A DNA stretch of 64,000 nucleotides. Origin: Candidatus Poribacteria bacterium. GTDB taxonomy: Bacteria; Poribacteria; WGA-4E; WGA-3G. The notes below the pieces were generated by a model that saw nothing but the letters and a program-made list of their open reading frames with translations, made no database searches and had not been told where the DNA came from. Below are positions 34,882 to 44,026 of this stretch, piece after piece. Within the stretch, counting starts at the first letter, position 1; every line of letters begins with the position of its first letter. The stretch covers positions 80,986-144,985 of the forward strand of contig JAJEAG010000027.1 in assembly GCA_022824265.1 (NCBI GenBank), in the 5' to 3' direction. Made by a program: the position numbers and the translations under genes.

Positions 34882-36792
34882 ATGTCACCTCAAACCAAAA
34901 GTCCAATAACGATACGTGCAACGTTAATCGGTATTGCTCTTATTCCCCTGAATAGCTACTGGATTCTTCATCTCAGTTATATTTGGGATTCCAATCGTCC
35001 CACAAGTTTAGCATTATTGTTCAATGTGCTATTTACGTTGCTTGTGCTGATTGCCCTCAATACATTATTACGTCGGATACGTCCAAGCCTGGCATTTACA
35101 CAAAGTGAATTGCTGACCATTTATGCTATGTTGTGTCAAGCATCTGTTTTTGCTGGACGGGACATGCTACAAGTGTTAGTGCCGTTGATGGGTAACGGAT
35201 TCTGGTATGCAACGCCAGAAAACGAGTGGTCACAACTCTTTCATCAACATCTCCCCGATTGGCTTGTTGTTGGGGAACATGATATTTTACGGGGATTCTA
35301 TGAGGGAGAATCCACTTTATATCTCCAATCACATATACATGCATGGTTGGTACCCACGTTAATATGGGTTTGTTTTTGTCTTGTTCTCGGTGTAACGATG
35401 CTATGCTTGAATGTGCTGTTACGAAAACAGTGGCAAGAACATGAACGACTCACCTATCCGATAGCACAACTCCCATTAGAAATAACACAAGGACATAATC
35501 GCTTTTTCAATCGACGTATGCTGACTGTAGGTTTGTGTGTTGCTGCTATACTGAACCTTCTGTATAGTTTACACCAAATCAATCCTGTTTTCCCATCAAT
35601 TCCGCTCTATCATAATTTTCGTCTTACAGAACAACCGTGGAGTGCAATGAACAATCCTGGATTTCGCATTAGTTTCTTCCCGTTTGCAATCGGTGTAGGA
35701 TTTTTGATTCCACTTGATTTGGGGTTTTCCTGTTGGTTCTTTCACCTATTCTGGCATTTTGAGCGGATAATTGGACAAAGTTTTGGATGGAGAAGTGCTA
35801 TAGGATTTCCAAGAGAGATGGCACAAATTCGGGGTGTATGGATTGCACTATTTCTATGGACGTTGTGGATGGGACGTTCACATGTCAAGGCTGTGTTGAA
35901 TACATTCATCGGTAGTCGTTCAAATAATAATATTGATGATGGAGAAGCGTTACACTATAGGACAGCAATTATAGGGGTGTTGATTGGTTTTATTCTGATA
36001 TTAGTATTTTGTTTGAAAGCGGGAATGTCTTTGTGGTTTGCTGCTCTGTTTTTTGTGTTATATTTTGCCATGTCAATTACAATCACACGAATACGTGCTG
36101 AATTAGGACCCCCTGCACATGATTTATACAACGCCGGACCTGATCTTCTATTAAAAGATGCATTTGGATCGCGTCGTATTGGTAATCGCAATTTATCAGT
36201 CATGTCTATGTTTTTCTGGTTGAATCATCTTTCTTACCGAGCACACCCGATGCCGCATCAATTGGAAGCATTAAAACTTGCACATCAGACTCGTTTCAAT
36301 GGCACACAACTATTATGGGTATTAGCAATTGCAATCTTTGTAGGAGCACTTTCTGCTGCATGGGGACATCTACATCTCTCGTATCAAGTAGGTTTAGAAA
36401 ATGCACGTTCTTGGTATGCCCGTGCAGCATTCAACCGACTTGCAGGATGGTTATACAACCCCAGTGATACAAATATCAGCGGAATGCTGTATACTGCAGG
36501 CGGATTTTTATTTGCTACAAGCTTATTGCTACTGCGGTGGCGTTTCATTCAGTGGCCGCTTCATCCTGTAGGATATGTTGTTTCAAGTTGGTGGACATTT
36601 ACGGGACTTTGGTTTCCGTTATTAATTAGTTGGACCGTAAAACGGATTATGCTTACAACAGGAGGGGTTCGTCTTTACAGACGTGCTATACCGTTTTTTA
36701 TAGGATTGGTTATTGGAGATGTTATTGTTGCGTCAATTATTAGCATAATTGGATTGTTTTTTGATTTCCGCGTTGTCTATTTGAGTTGGTAA
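34882..36792 (+). CDS. large multi-pass membrane protein, DUF6785/DUF6784-like
   Basis: 636 residues with roughly a dozen hydrophobic segments spread from about 12 to the end and large loops at 100-160 and 430-480. Sequences such as FTQSELLTIYAMLCQASVFAGRDMLQVLVPLMG, W-x-x-H-E-R-L-T-Y-P-I-A-Q-L-P and ITRIRAELGPPAHDLYNAGPD are conserved marks of a family common in planctomycetes and poribacteria, which I believe is DUF6785 with a DUF6784 C-terminus. Distant similarity to oligopeptide transporters is possible; the function is unknown. The ribosome site is weak. It is followed by pyrD after 40 bp. Confidence 0.7.
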   Translation: MSPQTKSPITIRATLIGIALIPLNSYWILHLSYIWDSNRPTSLALLFNVLFTLLVLIALNTLLRRIRPSLAFTQSELLTIYAMLCQASVFAGRDMLQVLVPLMGNGFWYATPENEWSQLFHQHLPDWLVVGEHDILRGFYEGESTLYLQSHIHAWLVPTLIWVCFCLVLGVTMLCLNVLLRKQWQEHERLTYPIAQLPLEITQGHNRFFNRRMLTVGLCVAAILNLLYSLHQINPVFPSIPLYHNFRLTEQPWSAMNNPGFRISFFPFAIGVGFLIPLDLGFSCWFFHLFWHFERIIGQSFGWRSAIGFPREMAQIRGVWIALFLWTLWMGRSHVKAVLNTFIGSRSNNNIDDGEALHYRTAIIGVLIGFILILVFCLKAGMSLWFAALFFVLYFAMSITITRIRAELGPPAHDLYNAGPDLLLKDAFGSRRIGNRNLSVMSMFFWLNHLSYRAHPMPHQLEALKLAHQTRFNGTQLLWVLAIAIFVGALSAAWGHLHLSYQVGLENARSWYARAAFNRLAGWLYNPSDTNISGMLYTAGGFLFATSLLLLRWRFIQWPLHPVGYVVSSWWTFTGLWFPLLISWTVKRIMLTTGGVRLYRRAIPFFIGLVIGDVIVASIISIIGLFFDFRVVYLSW

Positions 36793-36835
36793 TGTATCTT
36801 GTAATTTTGACACAGACCTGTTATGATTAAGCGTG

Positions 36836-37765
36836 ATGAATACACTAAATAACTCTCTCAATGTCAATATTGGTGGGATACGCATGCGGAACCCCGTGAT
36901 GACTGCATCAGGAACATTCGGGTATGGTAGCGAATATGCGGATTTCGTGGATTTAAATCGACTCGGTGCGGTTGTCGTTAAGGGTGTTACAAGTGTTCCG
37001 TGGTCCGGTAATCCGATGAATCGTATTATGGAAACACCTTCTGGTATGCTCAATGCTATTGGACTTCAGAATGTTGGAGTAGACGGTTTTATAGCGGAGA
37101 AATTACCTTATCTTCAGGATTTTGATGTGCCTGTGATTGTCAATGTCTGTGGGAAAACAGTGAAGGAATATTTGACAGTCGTTGAGAAATTAAGTGTAGT
37201 AGAAGGTGTTGCAGGAATAGAACTCAATATCTCCTGTCCCAACTTGGATTGCGGAGGGATGAGTTTCGGTGTTGATGCAAAATTAGCACATGAACTTGTC
37301 AAAGAGGTGAAAGTGAAGACTCAATTACCTCTGTTGGTTAAACTATCACCGAATGTGACAGATATAACAGTGATAGCACGTGCCATTGAAGAAGCTGGAG
37401 CAGATGCCCTTTCTGCTATTAATACCTTACTTGGTATGGCAATTAATGTTGAGACGCGCAAACCGGAACTTGCAAACATCACAGGTGGTCTTTCAGGTCC
37501 TGCAATAAAACCTGTAGCATTAAGATTGGTTTGGGAGGTATATAAGAGTGTATCCATTCCGATTGTTGGGATGGGTGGTATTATGACAGGGACAGATGCA
37601 GTGGAATTTTTCATCGCTGGTGCTTCTGCTATTGCAATTGGTACTGCGAACTTTGTCAATCCAAAAGCATCGCTGGAGGTTGTGGAAGGTATCAATTCCT
37701 ATCTTGATAATGCTAATATGAAGTCAATCAAAGAGTTGGTAGGCAGTTTGAAGGTTGATGTTTAA
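36836..37765 (+). CDS. pyrD: dihydroorotate dehydrogenase, class 1 (PyrD)
   Basis: 309 residues from ATG 36836 (a GTG three bases earlier is possible). It oxidises dihydroorotate to orotate in pyrimidine synthesis, using FMN. Visible marks are MTASGTFGYG near 22-31, the ligand loop NAIGLQNVGV near 66, the catalytic cysteine in NISCPN near 127, the K-L-S-P-N strand, and the FMN phosphate loops GGLSGPAIKP and G-M-G-G-I. Class 1B enzymes pair with an electron-transfer subunit PyrK; no pyrK gene is in this window. The start is only about 40 bp from the previous gene, so co-transcription is likely. Confidence 0.93.
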   Translation: MNTLNNSLNVNIGGIRMRNPVMTASGTFGYGSEYADFVDLNRLGAVVVKGVTSVPWSGNPMNRIMETPSGMLNAIGLQNVGVDGFIAEKLPYLQDFDVPVIVNVCGKTVKEYLTVVEKLSVVEGVAGIELNISCPNLDCGGMSFGVDAKLAHELVKEVKVKTQLPLLVKLSPNVTDITVIARAIEEAGADALSAINTLLGMAINVETRKPELANITGGLSGPAIKPVALRLVWEVYKSVSIPIVGMGGIMTGTDAVEFFIAGASAIAIGTANFVNPKASLEVVEGINSYLDNANMKSIKELVGSLKVDV

Positions 37766-37816
37766 TCAAGATAAAAATGGTGGTATTTTCATATAATCTG
37801 ATGTATAATTTTGATT

Positions 37817-38002
37817 ATGCCACAACATTATGATAATGCAGTCAAATATGTTATGCTCGGATATTCTCAAGAATTTGCCGAGTTTATGATAGGACATTCG
37901 GACATCAAAGTCTTAGAAACACTTGAAACCGAACAACCAACCATTAAAACACACCAAAATGATAGCACACTGAAGGTCCAACTTCGTAATGAAGGGAATT
38001 AA
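37817..38002 (+). pseudogene. N-terminal fragment of an Rpn/YhgA-like PD-(D/E)XK nuclease gene
   Basis: 61 codons from ATG 37817. The peptide begins PQHYDNAVKYVMLGYSQEF and contains FMIGHSDIKVLETLETEQPT and STLKVQLRNE, the start of a family annotated as Rpn or putative transposase/DUF4351 that is frequent in poribacteria and cyanobacteria. It ends three codons later in a stop, and the tnpB element begins at about 38006. The rest of the gene is not found beyond the element. TATAAT at 37804-37809 lies seven bases before the ATG, so the transcript would be leaderless. Confidence 0.65.
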
Positions 38003-38041
38003 CTGACAATCCCACTGCTTTAGCTGTGGGTCCAATAACGG

Positions 38042-38070
38042 TTGGTATTTGGAGGTATTTGTCGTATAAT
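38042..38070 (+). promoter_or_regulatory. putative tnpB promoter
   Basis: TTGGTA (38042-38047), 17 bp, TATAAT (38065-38070), about 47 bp before the tnpB ATG. Confidence 0.45.
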
Positions 38071-38116
38071 TATAAGACTGACTCAGTAGTGGTCAGTATA
38101 TTATCAGGGATCAGGT

Positions 38117-39193
38117 ATGGCATACAAAACCCATAAAATCACATTAGCTCCAACTTTTAGACAAAGGCGTTGGTTTGCCCAGCAATGCGGTTATGCGCGA
38201 TTTGCATATAACCGAGCGTTAGCAGATTTTAAAACAGGCTTAGCTCAAGACACCTTCCAATCTTGGCAAACTCTTAACAATAACTTTAATAAAACAAAGA
38301 AAAACTACACTTGGGTAAAAGCACAAGATCAACGTGCGGCGTTATATGCTATCAAAAATCTTGGTCAAGGTATTGCGAATTGGGTAGCCAAACGTGCGAA
38401 GTTTCCGAAGTTTAAAAAACGTGGTGTTAGAGATGCTTATACCACAGACGAACAATCTGTGCGAGTAGAAGGCAAGCGTATCAAGTTACCCAAGGTTGGT
38501 TGGATCAAAATGCGTCAAGCCTTACGTTTTGTTGGGAATATTATCAAGGTGACTATCTCAAGGACAGCACATCGTTGGTTTGCGTCTATCTCCGTGGAAA
38601 CAGAGGACACCGAAGTCATTGATAACTCAACGCACCCTGTTATCGGTATAGATGTGGGTATCAATACACTGGCAACCTTGAGTGATGGGACGAAGTATGA
38701 TAATCCGAGACCTCTCAGGCGTTATGAGAGAAAACTCAAGCATGCCCAACGCAAGCTAAGTCGGAAAGTGCTAAAATCTAAAAACTGGTTCAAACAGAAA
38801 CGAAAAATAGACCGTATTCATTACCGTATTGCTTGTATTCGCAGGAACGCACACCATAAAGCAACAACAGAGATTGTCAAGAATGCATCTACTATCGGTA
38901 TAGAAACATTAAAAGTAACTAACCTGCTAAAGCATAAGAAGTTAGCAAAAGCGTTATCTGATAGTGCGTTAGGTGGATTTCTCTCAAAACTCAAGACCAA
39001 AGCAGAAGCACGCGGGGTTTGTGTCATAGAAGCAGACCAGTTTTTTGCGAGTAGCAAAACCTGTAGCAGTTGCGGACATAAGAAAAAAGAACTACTGCTA
39101 TCAGAAAGAATGTATCAATGCGGTGTCTGTCAATATCAGAAAGACAGGGATGTCAACGCTGCAATAAACCTTAGACACCTCGCTGTCGGATAG
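38117..39193 (+). CDS. tnpB: TnpB RNA-guided endonuclease
   Basis: 358 residues, within the usual TnpB range. The N-terminal helix-turn-helix-like part (1-110) begins with K-I-T-L-A-P-T. The RuvC core has D179 (IGIDVGIN), E263 (GIETL) and D345 (DRDVNAA), all present. A zinc ribbon is formed by C316, C319, C335 and C338. TnpB cuts DNA guided by an omega-RNA transcribed from the right end of its own element, next to a short TAM motif, and so helps keep the element. All catalytic and zinc residues are intact, so the protein is likely active. No tnpA accompanies it. Confidence 0.95.
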   Translation: MAYKTHKITLAPTFRQRRWFAQQCGYARFAYNRALADFKTGLAQDTFQSWQTLNNNFNKTKKNYTWVKAQDQRAALYAIKNLGQGIANWVAKRAKFPKFKKRGVRDAYTTDEQSVRVEGKRIKLPKVGWIKMRQALRFVGNIIKVTISRTAHRWFASISVETEDTEVIDNSTHPVIGIDVGINTLATLSDGTKYDNPRPLRRYERKLKHAQRKLSRKVLKSKNWFKQKRKIDRIHYRIACIRRNAHHKATTEIVKNASTIGIETLKVTNLLKHKKLAKALSDSALGGFLSKLKTKAEARGVCVIEADQFFASSKTCSSCGHKKKELLLSERMYQCGVCQYQKDRDVNAAINLRHLAVG

Positions 39194-39206
39194 ACAGAGA
39201 GACTAA

Positions 39207-39325
39207 ACGCCTGTGGAATCCGAATAAGACCTCATTCGGAGGCGCGAGAGACGGAAGCAGGAATCACACAGGAGAGTTGTGTGCTAAAAGAAGCACACGG
39301 CTTTAGCCGTTGTGAGTATCACAAA
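39207..39325 (+). ncRNA. omega-RNA scaffold of the tnpB element
   Basis: By position this is the right-end region from which TnpB guide RNA is made; the 5' boundary may lie inside tnpB. 119 bases match the solo copy at 40643-40525 with only four changes and no gaps. It contains three stable hairpins near its 3' end. The guide would be read from the flank just after 39325. Confidence 0.65.
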
Positions 39326-39408
39326 GTAAATATATGTGAAAACCAACAAATTTAATTGTTAACTGGGCAAGTGTTAACTGACACAATTCTTTAGGAGAAG
39401 AAATATAA

Positions 39409-40515
39409 ATGCGAAAAAACGGACAGGAAGTTGCACAGATTGCTCTATTTCACGGTGTAGACACACCATTTGAGATTTGTGAAGTACCTGTAAAGGATTC
39501 AGCAAACACTGTTCTTGCGCGCGTCAACTTAGCAACCATTTGCGGTTCAGACCTTCATACTGTGTCGGGAAGACGCGGCACCGATGTGCCATGTGTGCTT
39601 GGACATGAAGCAGTCGGAACTGTTGCTGCACCTACAGACTTACATTCTGCTGAAGGGAAACGACTTCAAGAGGGTGATAGAATTATCTGGAGTCTGACAA
39701 CTTCTTGCGGGGCATGTCATTATTGTGTAACCAATAAACTTCCGCAGAAATGCGAAACGATGTTCAAATACGGACACGCACAGTGCGTAGGTGAGGATGT
39801 GTTATCCGGCGGTTTTGCCTCACATATTCAGTTAAAAACTGGAACAGCAATCTACAGTATTCCCGATACGATTCAAGATGTCGAAGCAGCCCCTATTAAT
39901 TGTGCGCTTGCAACAGTCATAAACGGTTTAGAAACAGTTGGTACATATCCAGGCGAGACTGCCATTATCCACGGTGCGGGGACATTAGGTATTTACGCAG
40001 TATGCTATTTGCGGGAGAAAGGTTACGAAACTGTTGCTATTGTAGACAAAAACGCATTTCGTTTACAGATGGCTGAACAGTTTGGGGCAACACATACTCT
40101 TAACGCAGACACCACATCTGTTGAAGATATTACAACTATCCTGAAAGAGATAACGGATGGACGTGGCATTGACCTGGCAATTGAAGTCAGTGGCGCACCG
40201 TCCGCACTACCTGATATGATTAACTGGTTAGCAATCGGTGGAAGATGTTTGACGCTCGGATACGTTTACCCACTTGAAAACATTCCTTTTAAAGTTCATC
40301 AACTGGTTACGAAGTGTATTAAGCTGCAAGGTGTTCACAATTATCATCCTACGGTGTTAAAAACGGCTTTGGGTTTTGTAGAGAAGAATCGAACTCGCTA
40401 CCCATTTGCAGAACTCATCGGAAAAATATATCCATTGTCTGAGATTGACGATGCTTTTGCACAGTCGTTCCATCAAGATGTTCTCCGCATTGCCATAGAT
40501 CCACATGCGAATTGA
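39409..40515 (+). CDS. zinc-dependent medium-chain dehydrogenase, phosphonate-associated type
   Basis: 368 residues with AGGAGA before the ATG. It is a GroES-like MDR enzyme: catalytic zinc C-G-S-D near 46-49 and GHE near 66-68, the structural zinc cysteines C-G-A-C-x-x-C near 105-110 with a further C near 118 (LPQKCE), and a Rossmann fold with G-A-G-T-L-G-I near 188. The string CGSDLHTVSGRR and the K-Y-G-H motif after LPQKC are, as I recall, typical of dehydrogenases linked to phosphonate breakdown. No other phosphonate gene is near, so the substrate is open. Two tnpB-type elements flank it. Confidence 0.8.
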   Translation: MRKNGQEVAQIALFHGVDTPFEICEVPVKDSANTVLARVNLATICGSDLHTVSGRRGTDVPCVLGHEAVGTVAAPTDLHSAEGKRLQEGDRIIWSLTTSCGACHYCVTNKLPQKCETMFKYGHAQCVGEDVLSGGFASHIQLKTGTAIYSIPDTIQDVEAAPINCALATVINGLETVGTYPGETAIIHGAGTLGIYAVCYLREKGYETVAIVDKNAFRLQMAEQFGATHTLNADTTSVEDITTILKEITDGRGIDLAIEVSGAPSALPDMINWLAIGGRCLTLGYVYPLENIPFKVHQLVTKCIKLQGVHNYHPTVLKTALGFVEKNRTRYPFAELIGKIYPLSEIDDAFAQSFHQDVLRIAIDPHAN

Positions 40516-40524
40516 TATTAAATG

Positions 40525-40643
40525 TTTGTGATACTCACGACGGCTAAAGCCGTGTGCTTCTTTTAGCACACAACTCTCCTGTGTGATTCCTGCTTCCGTC
40601 TCTCGTGCCTCCGCATGAGGTCTTATTCGGACTCCACAGGCGT
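40525..40643 (-). ncRNA. solo omega-RNA scaffold
   Basis: 119 bases, 115 identical to 39207-39325, with no gaps. Because the element lacks tnpB, any RNA made here would need TnpB from the 38117 gene. The guide read from the adjacent flank would match the tail of the dehydrogenase gene. Confidence 0.6.
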
Positions 40644-40782
40644 AACTTTCCGTATATCCTACGGTAATTAATTAGCGAATGTAGTAGGGACGTTGTCCTA
40701 ACAACGTATATAAAATTATCCACGACTACATTCTAATGTTTTGAGTGATTTCGCACCAGCACCACCAATTTTCTACGATTGG

Positions 40783-40827
40783 GGATAGGACTCAACACAG
40801 GTTAGTGTTGAGGTAGAAATCCTATCC
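40783..40827. repeat. nested 16-bp stem with asymmetric bulge
   Basis: GGATAGGA-CTCAACAC pairs with GTGTTGAG and then, after a seven-base bulge GTAGAAA, with TCCTATCC. The loop is AGGTTA. All 16 pairs are perfect. Confidence 0.7.
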
Positions 40828-40978
40828 AAGATGCTGGTATATATTCCAGCATAAAAACTTATAAAAGTCAAGGTTTTCTGACCCAAGCATAAATGCTTGG
40901 GATTGTTAATTAATGCCCTTCATGATACTCACCTTTCGGGTGTATTGGTTTTTGTCAAAACGCATAATGAAAGACATT

Positions 40979-41077
40979 TCAGGCAGAAAAGTGTTTGCCA
41001 ATCGTGCCAACGATTAGCAATAATGTTGCGATACTCATGGATATGAGAAGTATAAGTCGGTATTTCTCCTTAACCAC
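40979..41077 (-). CDS. possible 32-residue single-pass membrane peptide
   Basis: Starts at GTG 41077 with AGGTG eight bases upstream and lies 27 bases after the DUF1501 stop on the same strand. It has a short KEKYR start, a hydrophobic stretch of about 20 residues (LILLISMSIATLLLIVGTIG) and a K-H-F-S-A end. The clean topology (basic start then one membrane helix) is suggestive, but such a short frame can arise by chance. Confidence 0.35.
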   Translation of the reverse strand: MVKEKYRLILLISMSIATLLLIVGTIGKHFSA

Positions 41078-41104
41078 CGTTTTAGCACCTACGATGCACA
41101 ACCA

Positions 41105-42583
41105 TTATGCCAAGATTTCGTTGACAACCCGCGCTTTTTCCTCTACACCCGTTAATCGGTGGTCAAGTCCTTGGAACTTATATGTCAACCGTTCATGATC
41201 AATACCAAGTTGGTTAAGGATCGTAGCATTTAGGTCGCGTACAGAGACGGGATCTTTGATGATATTGTAACTGAAATCATCAGTTTCACCGTGAACGATA
41301 CCACCTTTAATACCTCCGCCAGCCATCCAAAGCGTAAAGCATTTCGGGTGATGATCGCGTCCATAGTTGTCCTTCTTAAGAGCACCTTGGCAGTAGACCG
41401 TGCGTCCGAATTCACCACCCCATACAACAAGGGTTTCATCAAGCATACCGCGTTGTTTCAGGTCCTGGACGAGTGCGGTTGCGGGTTGGTCAATGTCGCG
41501 AGCTTGATTCCGAATGTTCTTGGGTAGGTCTCCGTGCTGGTCCCAACCACGATGGAAGATTTGAACAAGGCGGACATCGCGTTCCATCATCCGACGCGCA
41601 AGAATACAGCAATTTGCAAATGTTCCAGGTGTATCTACCTCAGGACCGTACATCTCCTTAACTTTGTCCGATTCCTGTTTCAGATCTGTGAGTTCGGGGA
41701 CAGAGGATTGCATACGGAATGCCATTTCATACTGTGAGATACGCGCATGTGTTTCTGGATCACCGACTTCCTCATAGATTTCTTCGTTGAGTTTGACAAG
41801 TGAATCAAGCATCCGTTTCCGTGCTTTTTCACTCATGCCTTTTGGATTTGAGAGGAACAGCACAGGATCGCCTTGACTACGGAGTAATACACCTTGATGC
41901 TCTGAAGGGAGGAAGCCAGAACCCCAGAGTCGATTGTAGAGTGCTTGTGCCCCCTTCGGTCCGCTCCAAGTCGCATTCATTACAATGAAAGCGGGAAGGT
42001 TTTGGTTATCACTGCCGAGACCGTAGCTAAGCCACGCGCCGAGACTCGGTTTACCGGGAGTTTCATCACCAGTACAAACAAATGTTATAGCTGGATCGTG
42101 ATTAATCGCATCAGTGTGTACAGATTTGATGATAGCAATATCTTTTACCATAGAGGCAGTATGAGGTAGTAATTCACTAAGCCATACGCCTTCACTCCCA
42201 TTATCATACTGTTTGAAATCAAAGATAGAAGGAGCAATTGGGAAACGTGCCTGACCCGAAGTCATTGTAGTAAGCCGTTGTCCCATTCGTACTGTTTCCG
42301 GTAGGTCTTTATCAAACCACTCTCCCATCGTCGGCTTATAGTCAAATAGGTCCATCTGTGAAGGTGCACCGGACATAAATAGGTATATTGCCCGTTTCGC
42401 TTTCGGTGCAAAGTGCGGGAGTTCCGGTAAACCACCAACCCGCGTTCCAGACTGCTGCTCAAGTGCATTGACAATGCTTTTCGGCAGCAATGTGGCAAGG
42501 GCTGCACCACCGAGTCCTGTGGCACATTTACCAAAGAATTGCCGGCGCGTTTCAAGTTGTAGATATTCTTTAATCGGATCCAT
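41105..42583 (-). CDS. DUF1501 family exported protein, partner of PSD1
   Basis: 492 residues. A Tat-type leader lies at residues 12-42 ([22 protein letters not shown]). DUF1501 landmarks are [19 protein letters not shown] near 67-85, the [13 protein letters not shown] stretch, [30 protein letters not shown] and [17 protein letters not shown]. It is longer than the copy at 7770 (437) and clearly a different subfamily, the kind that pairs with PSD1 proteins. The family is related to sulfatases/alkaline phosphatases. It is normally co-transcribed right after the PSD1 gene; here two LRR genes intervene. Confidence 0.9.
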   Translation of the reverse strand: MDPIKEYLQLETRRQFFGKCATGLGGAALATLLPKSIVNALEQQSGTRVGGLPELPHFAPKAKRAIYLFMSGAPSQMDLFDYKPTMGEWFDKDLPETVRMGQRLTTMTSGQARFPIAPSIFDFKQYDNGSEGVWLSELLPHTASMVKDIAIIKSVHTDAINHDPAITFVCTGDETPGKPSLGAWLSYGLGSDNQNLPAFIVMNATWSGPKGAQALYNRLWGSGFLPSEHQGVLLRSQGDPVLFLSNPKGMSEKARKRMLDSLVKLNEEIYEEVGDPETHARISQYEMAFRMQSSVPELTDLKQESDKVKEMYGPEVDTPGTFANCCILARRMMERDVRLVQIFHRGWDQHGDLPKNIRNQARDIDQPATALVQDLKQRGMLDETLVVWGGEFGRTVYCQGALKKDNYGRDHHPKCFTLWMAGGGIKGGIVHGETDDFSYNIIKDPVSVRDLNATILNQLGIDHERLTYKFQGLDHRLTGVEEKARVVNEILA

Positions 42584-42628
42584 TGTTTATCTCCTTTTGC
42601 AATGTTGAATGTTAATTTGGAACATTGC

Positions 42629-43918
42629 TTACCTGTTTGCAGGTGGTGGTTCAATATTCAGTTCATTTGATGCTGGAATATCAACTTTCAACTTATCATT
42701 CCGTTTCATAAGTTTTTGGAGTGGTTCCATATCTTGAATTGGATTTCCTCTGAGATTTAGACTCTTTAATTTTGGAAACTTTACAATAAGGCTGATGTCA
42801 GTGATCTGGTTTCTGTCTATATCCAATAGTTCCAACTTTGTGGATCCTGCTATTGGAGTAAGATCACTGATTTTGTTAATTCCAAGACTTAATTCTTCCA
42901 AATCTGTCAAATGAGTTAGTGGTGTGAGATCGCTGATTTGATTTCCCCAAAGCCACAACTTCTGCATTTTCGTTAACTCAGTTAAAGGTGTTAGGTCGGT
43001 TATTTGATTATCCCATGCCCAAAAATCGGTCAAATTTCGTAAATTTTGGATTGATGTTATGTCGGTAATTTTGTTTCCACCTATATTTAACTCTTTTAAC
43101 CGCGTCAAGTCTTTTAGTGGCGTGATATCATTAATTTGATTTTTTTGGAGACTTAAACTATCCAATTTTTTCAACCTTGCGAGGGGTTTTATGTTTGTGA
43201 TTTGATTTTCCTGAAGCAATATACCTGTTAGTTCTGTTAAGTTTGCGAGTGGTGTAATATCGTTAATTTCATTCTTGTGAATTCTGAGCCATGTCAATTT
43301 TGTCATTCCACCAAGGACTGTGATATCACGAATTTGTGTATCATGCAGGTTTAAACCTGTTAATTGTGTTAATTTTTTGAGTGGTGTAATGTCCTGAATT
43401 TCACTTCCCCAAAGCCATAGCATCTTTAGGTTAGTCATGTCAGCAAGAAACGTGATGTCACGAAACTGATTACCACCAAGAGCTAACCGATCCAACTTCG
43501 TTAATGCACCGAGGAATGTTATATCGCTTATTTGATTTCTGGTGAGATATAAATGTGTTAACTGCGACATTCTTATGAGAGGCAATACATCTTTGATTTT
43601 ATTGTCATTAAGACGTAAGTGTGTAATTTGTTTCAAATTAGAAAGCGGTGTGAGGTCACTGATCTGATTACGACTAAGATCTAAATTGGTTAATCCTGTT
43701 GCTTTTTCTAAACCTGTTAAATCACTGATGTTTTTCCTTACAGCACTCAATAGTACCATTTCTTTTAATTTCTTTTCCGAAATAGGATCAGTTGGACTTA
43801 AACTGAGTGCTTTACGGACAGCAACAGCTAAGTTCTCGTCCGGTATTACAACATTATCGCTATATGAATATGTGAAGGAAGTTAGGAGAATGAAAATCAT
43901 TATATAAATAGATTTCAT
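42629..43918 (-). CDS. exported leucine-rich-repeat protein (internalin-like)
   Basis: 429 residues from ATG 43918, where a signal peptide begins (KSIYIMIFILLTSFTYSYS); the longer frame to 43960 lacks a start signal. An N-terminal cap with DENLAVAVRKAL precedes about 15 regular 22-residue repeats of the form L-x-x-L-x-x-L-x-L-x-x-N-Q-I-x-D-I-T-P-L, the LRR_4 or internalin pattern. The C-terminus ends in a short Pro-rich tail without an anchor. It is probably surface or periplasmic and protein-binding. It stands between PSD1 and DUF1501 genes with a second LRR gene just upstream. Confidence 0.88.
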   Translation of the reverse strand: MKSIYIMIFILLTSFTYSYSDNVVIPDENLAVAVRKALSLSPTDPISEKKLKEMVLLSAVRKNISDLTGLEKATGLTNLDLSRNQISDLTPLSNLKQITHLRLNDNKIKDVLPLIRMSQLTHLYLTRNQISDITFLGALTKLDRLALGGNQFRDITFLADMTNLKMLWLWGSEIQDITPLKKLTQLTGLNLHDTQIRDITVLGGMTKLTWLRIHKNEINDITPLANLTELTGILLQENQITNIKPLARLKKLDSLSLQKNQINDITPLKDLTRLKELNIGGNKITDITSIQNLRNLTDFWAWDNQITDLTPLTELTKMQKLWLWGNQISDLTPLTHLTDLEELSLGINKISDLTPIAGSTKLELLDIDRNQITDISLIVKFPKLKSLNLRGNPIQDMEPLQKLMKRNDKLKVDIPASNELNIEPPPANR

Positions 43919-44026
43919 TATGCAAACCTCAATATATAGAAGACTCCAATGCACCAGCAATGTTACGAGATCTCGCCAACCGATATAGAAAGTTGATATT
44001 TATAATTCACCTTAATTGTCAGCAGA

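Larger units (their letters stand above)
38006..39325 (+). mobile_element. IS200/IS605-type element carrying tnpB only
   Basis: About 1.32 kb. The left end starts ACAATCCCA with hairpin CCCAC/GTGGG (38011-38030). The right end has hairpins GTGTGCT/AGCACAC, ACGGCT/AGCCGT and TTGTGA/TCACAA, ending near 39325. There is no tnpA. Both ends recur in the element at 40525-40906, which fixes the borders. The inserted flank ends in a TTAA-containing sequence in both elements. It interrupts the Rpn-like gene. Confidence 0.8.
40525..40906 (-). mobile_element. tnpB-less IS605-type derivative in inverted orientation
   Basis: 382 bp. The left end (minus strand from 40906, ACAATCCCA with hairpin CCCAAGCA/TGCTTGGG) and right end (ending 40525) match those of the 38006 element. 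tnpB is absent. The interior instead holds small palindromes: 40689-40707, the nested stem 40783-40827, and ATGCTGG/CCAGCAT at 40831-40852. It inserted ten bases after the dehydrogenase stop codon. Confidence 0.75.

Noticed and set aside
36807..36827. TTGACA and TATGAT in front of pyrD
   Set aside because: The spacer is only nine bases, too short for a sigma70 promoter.
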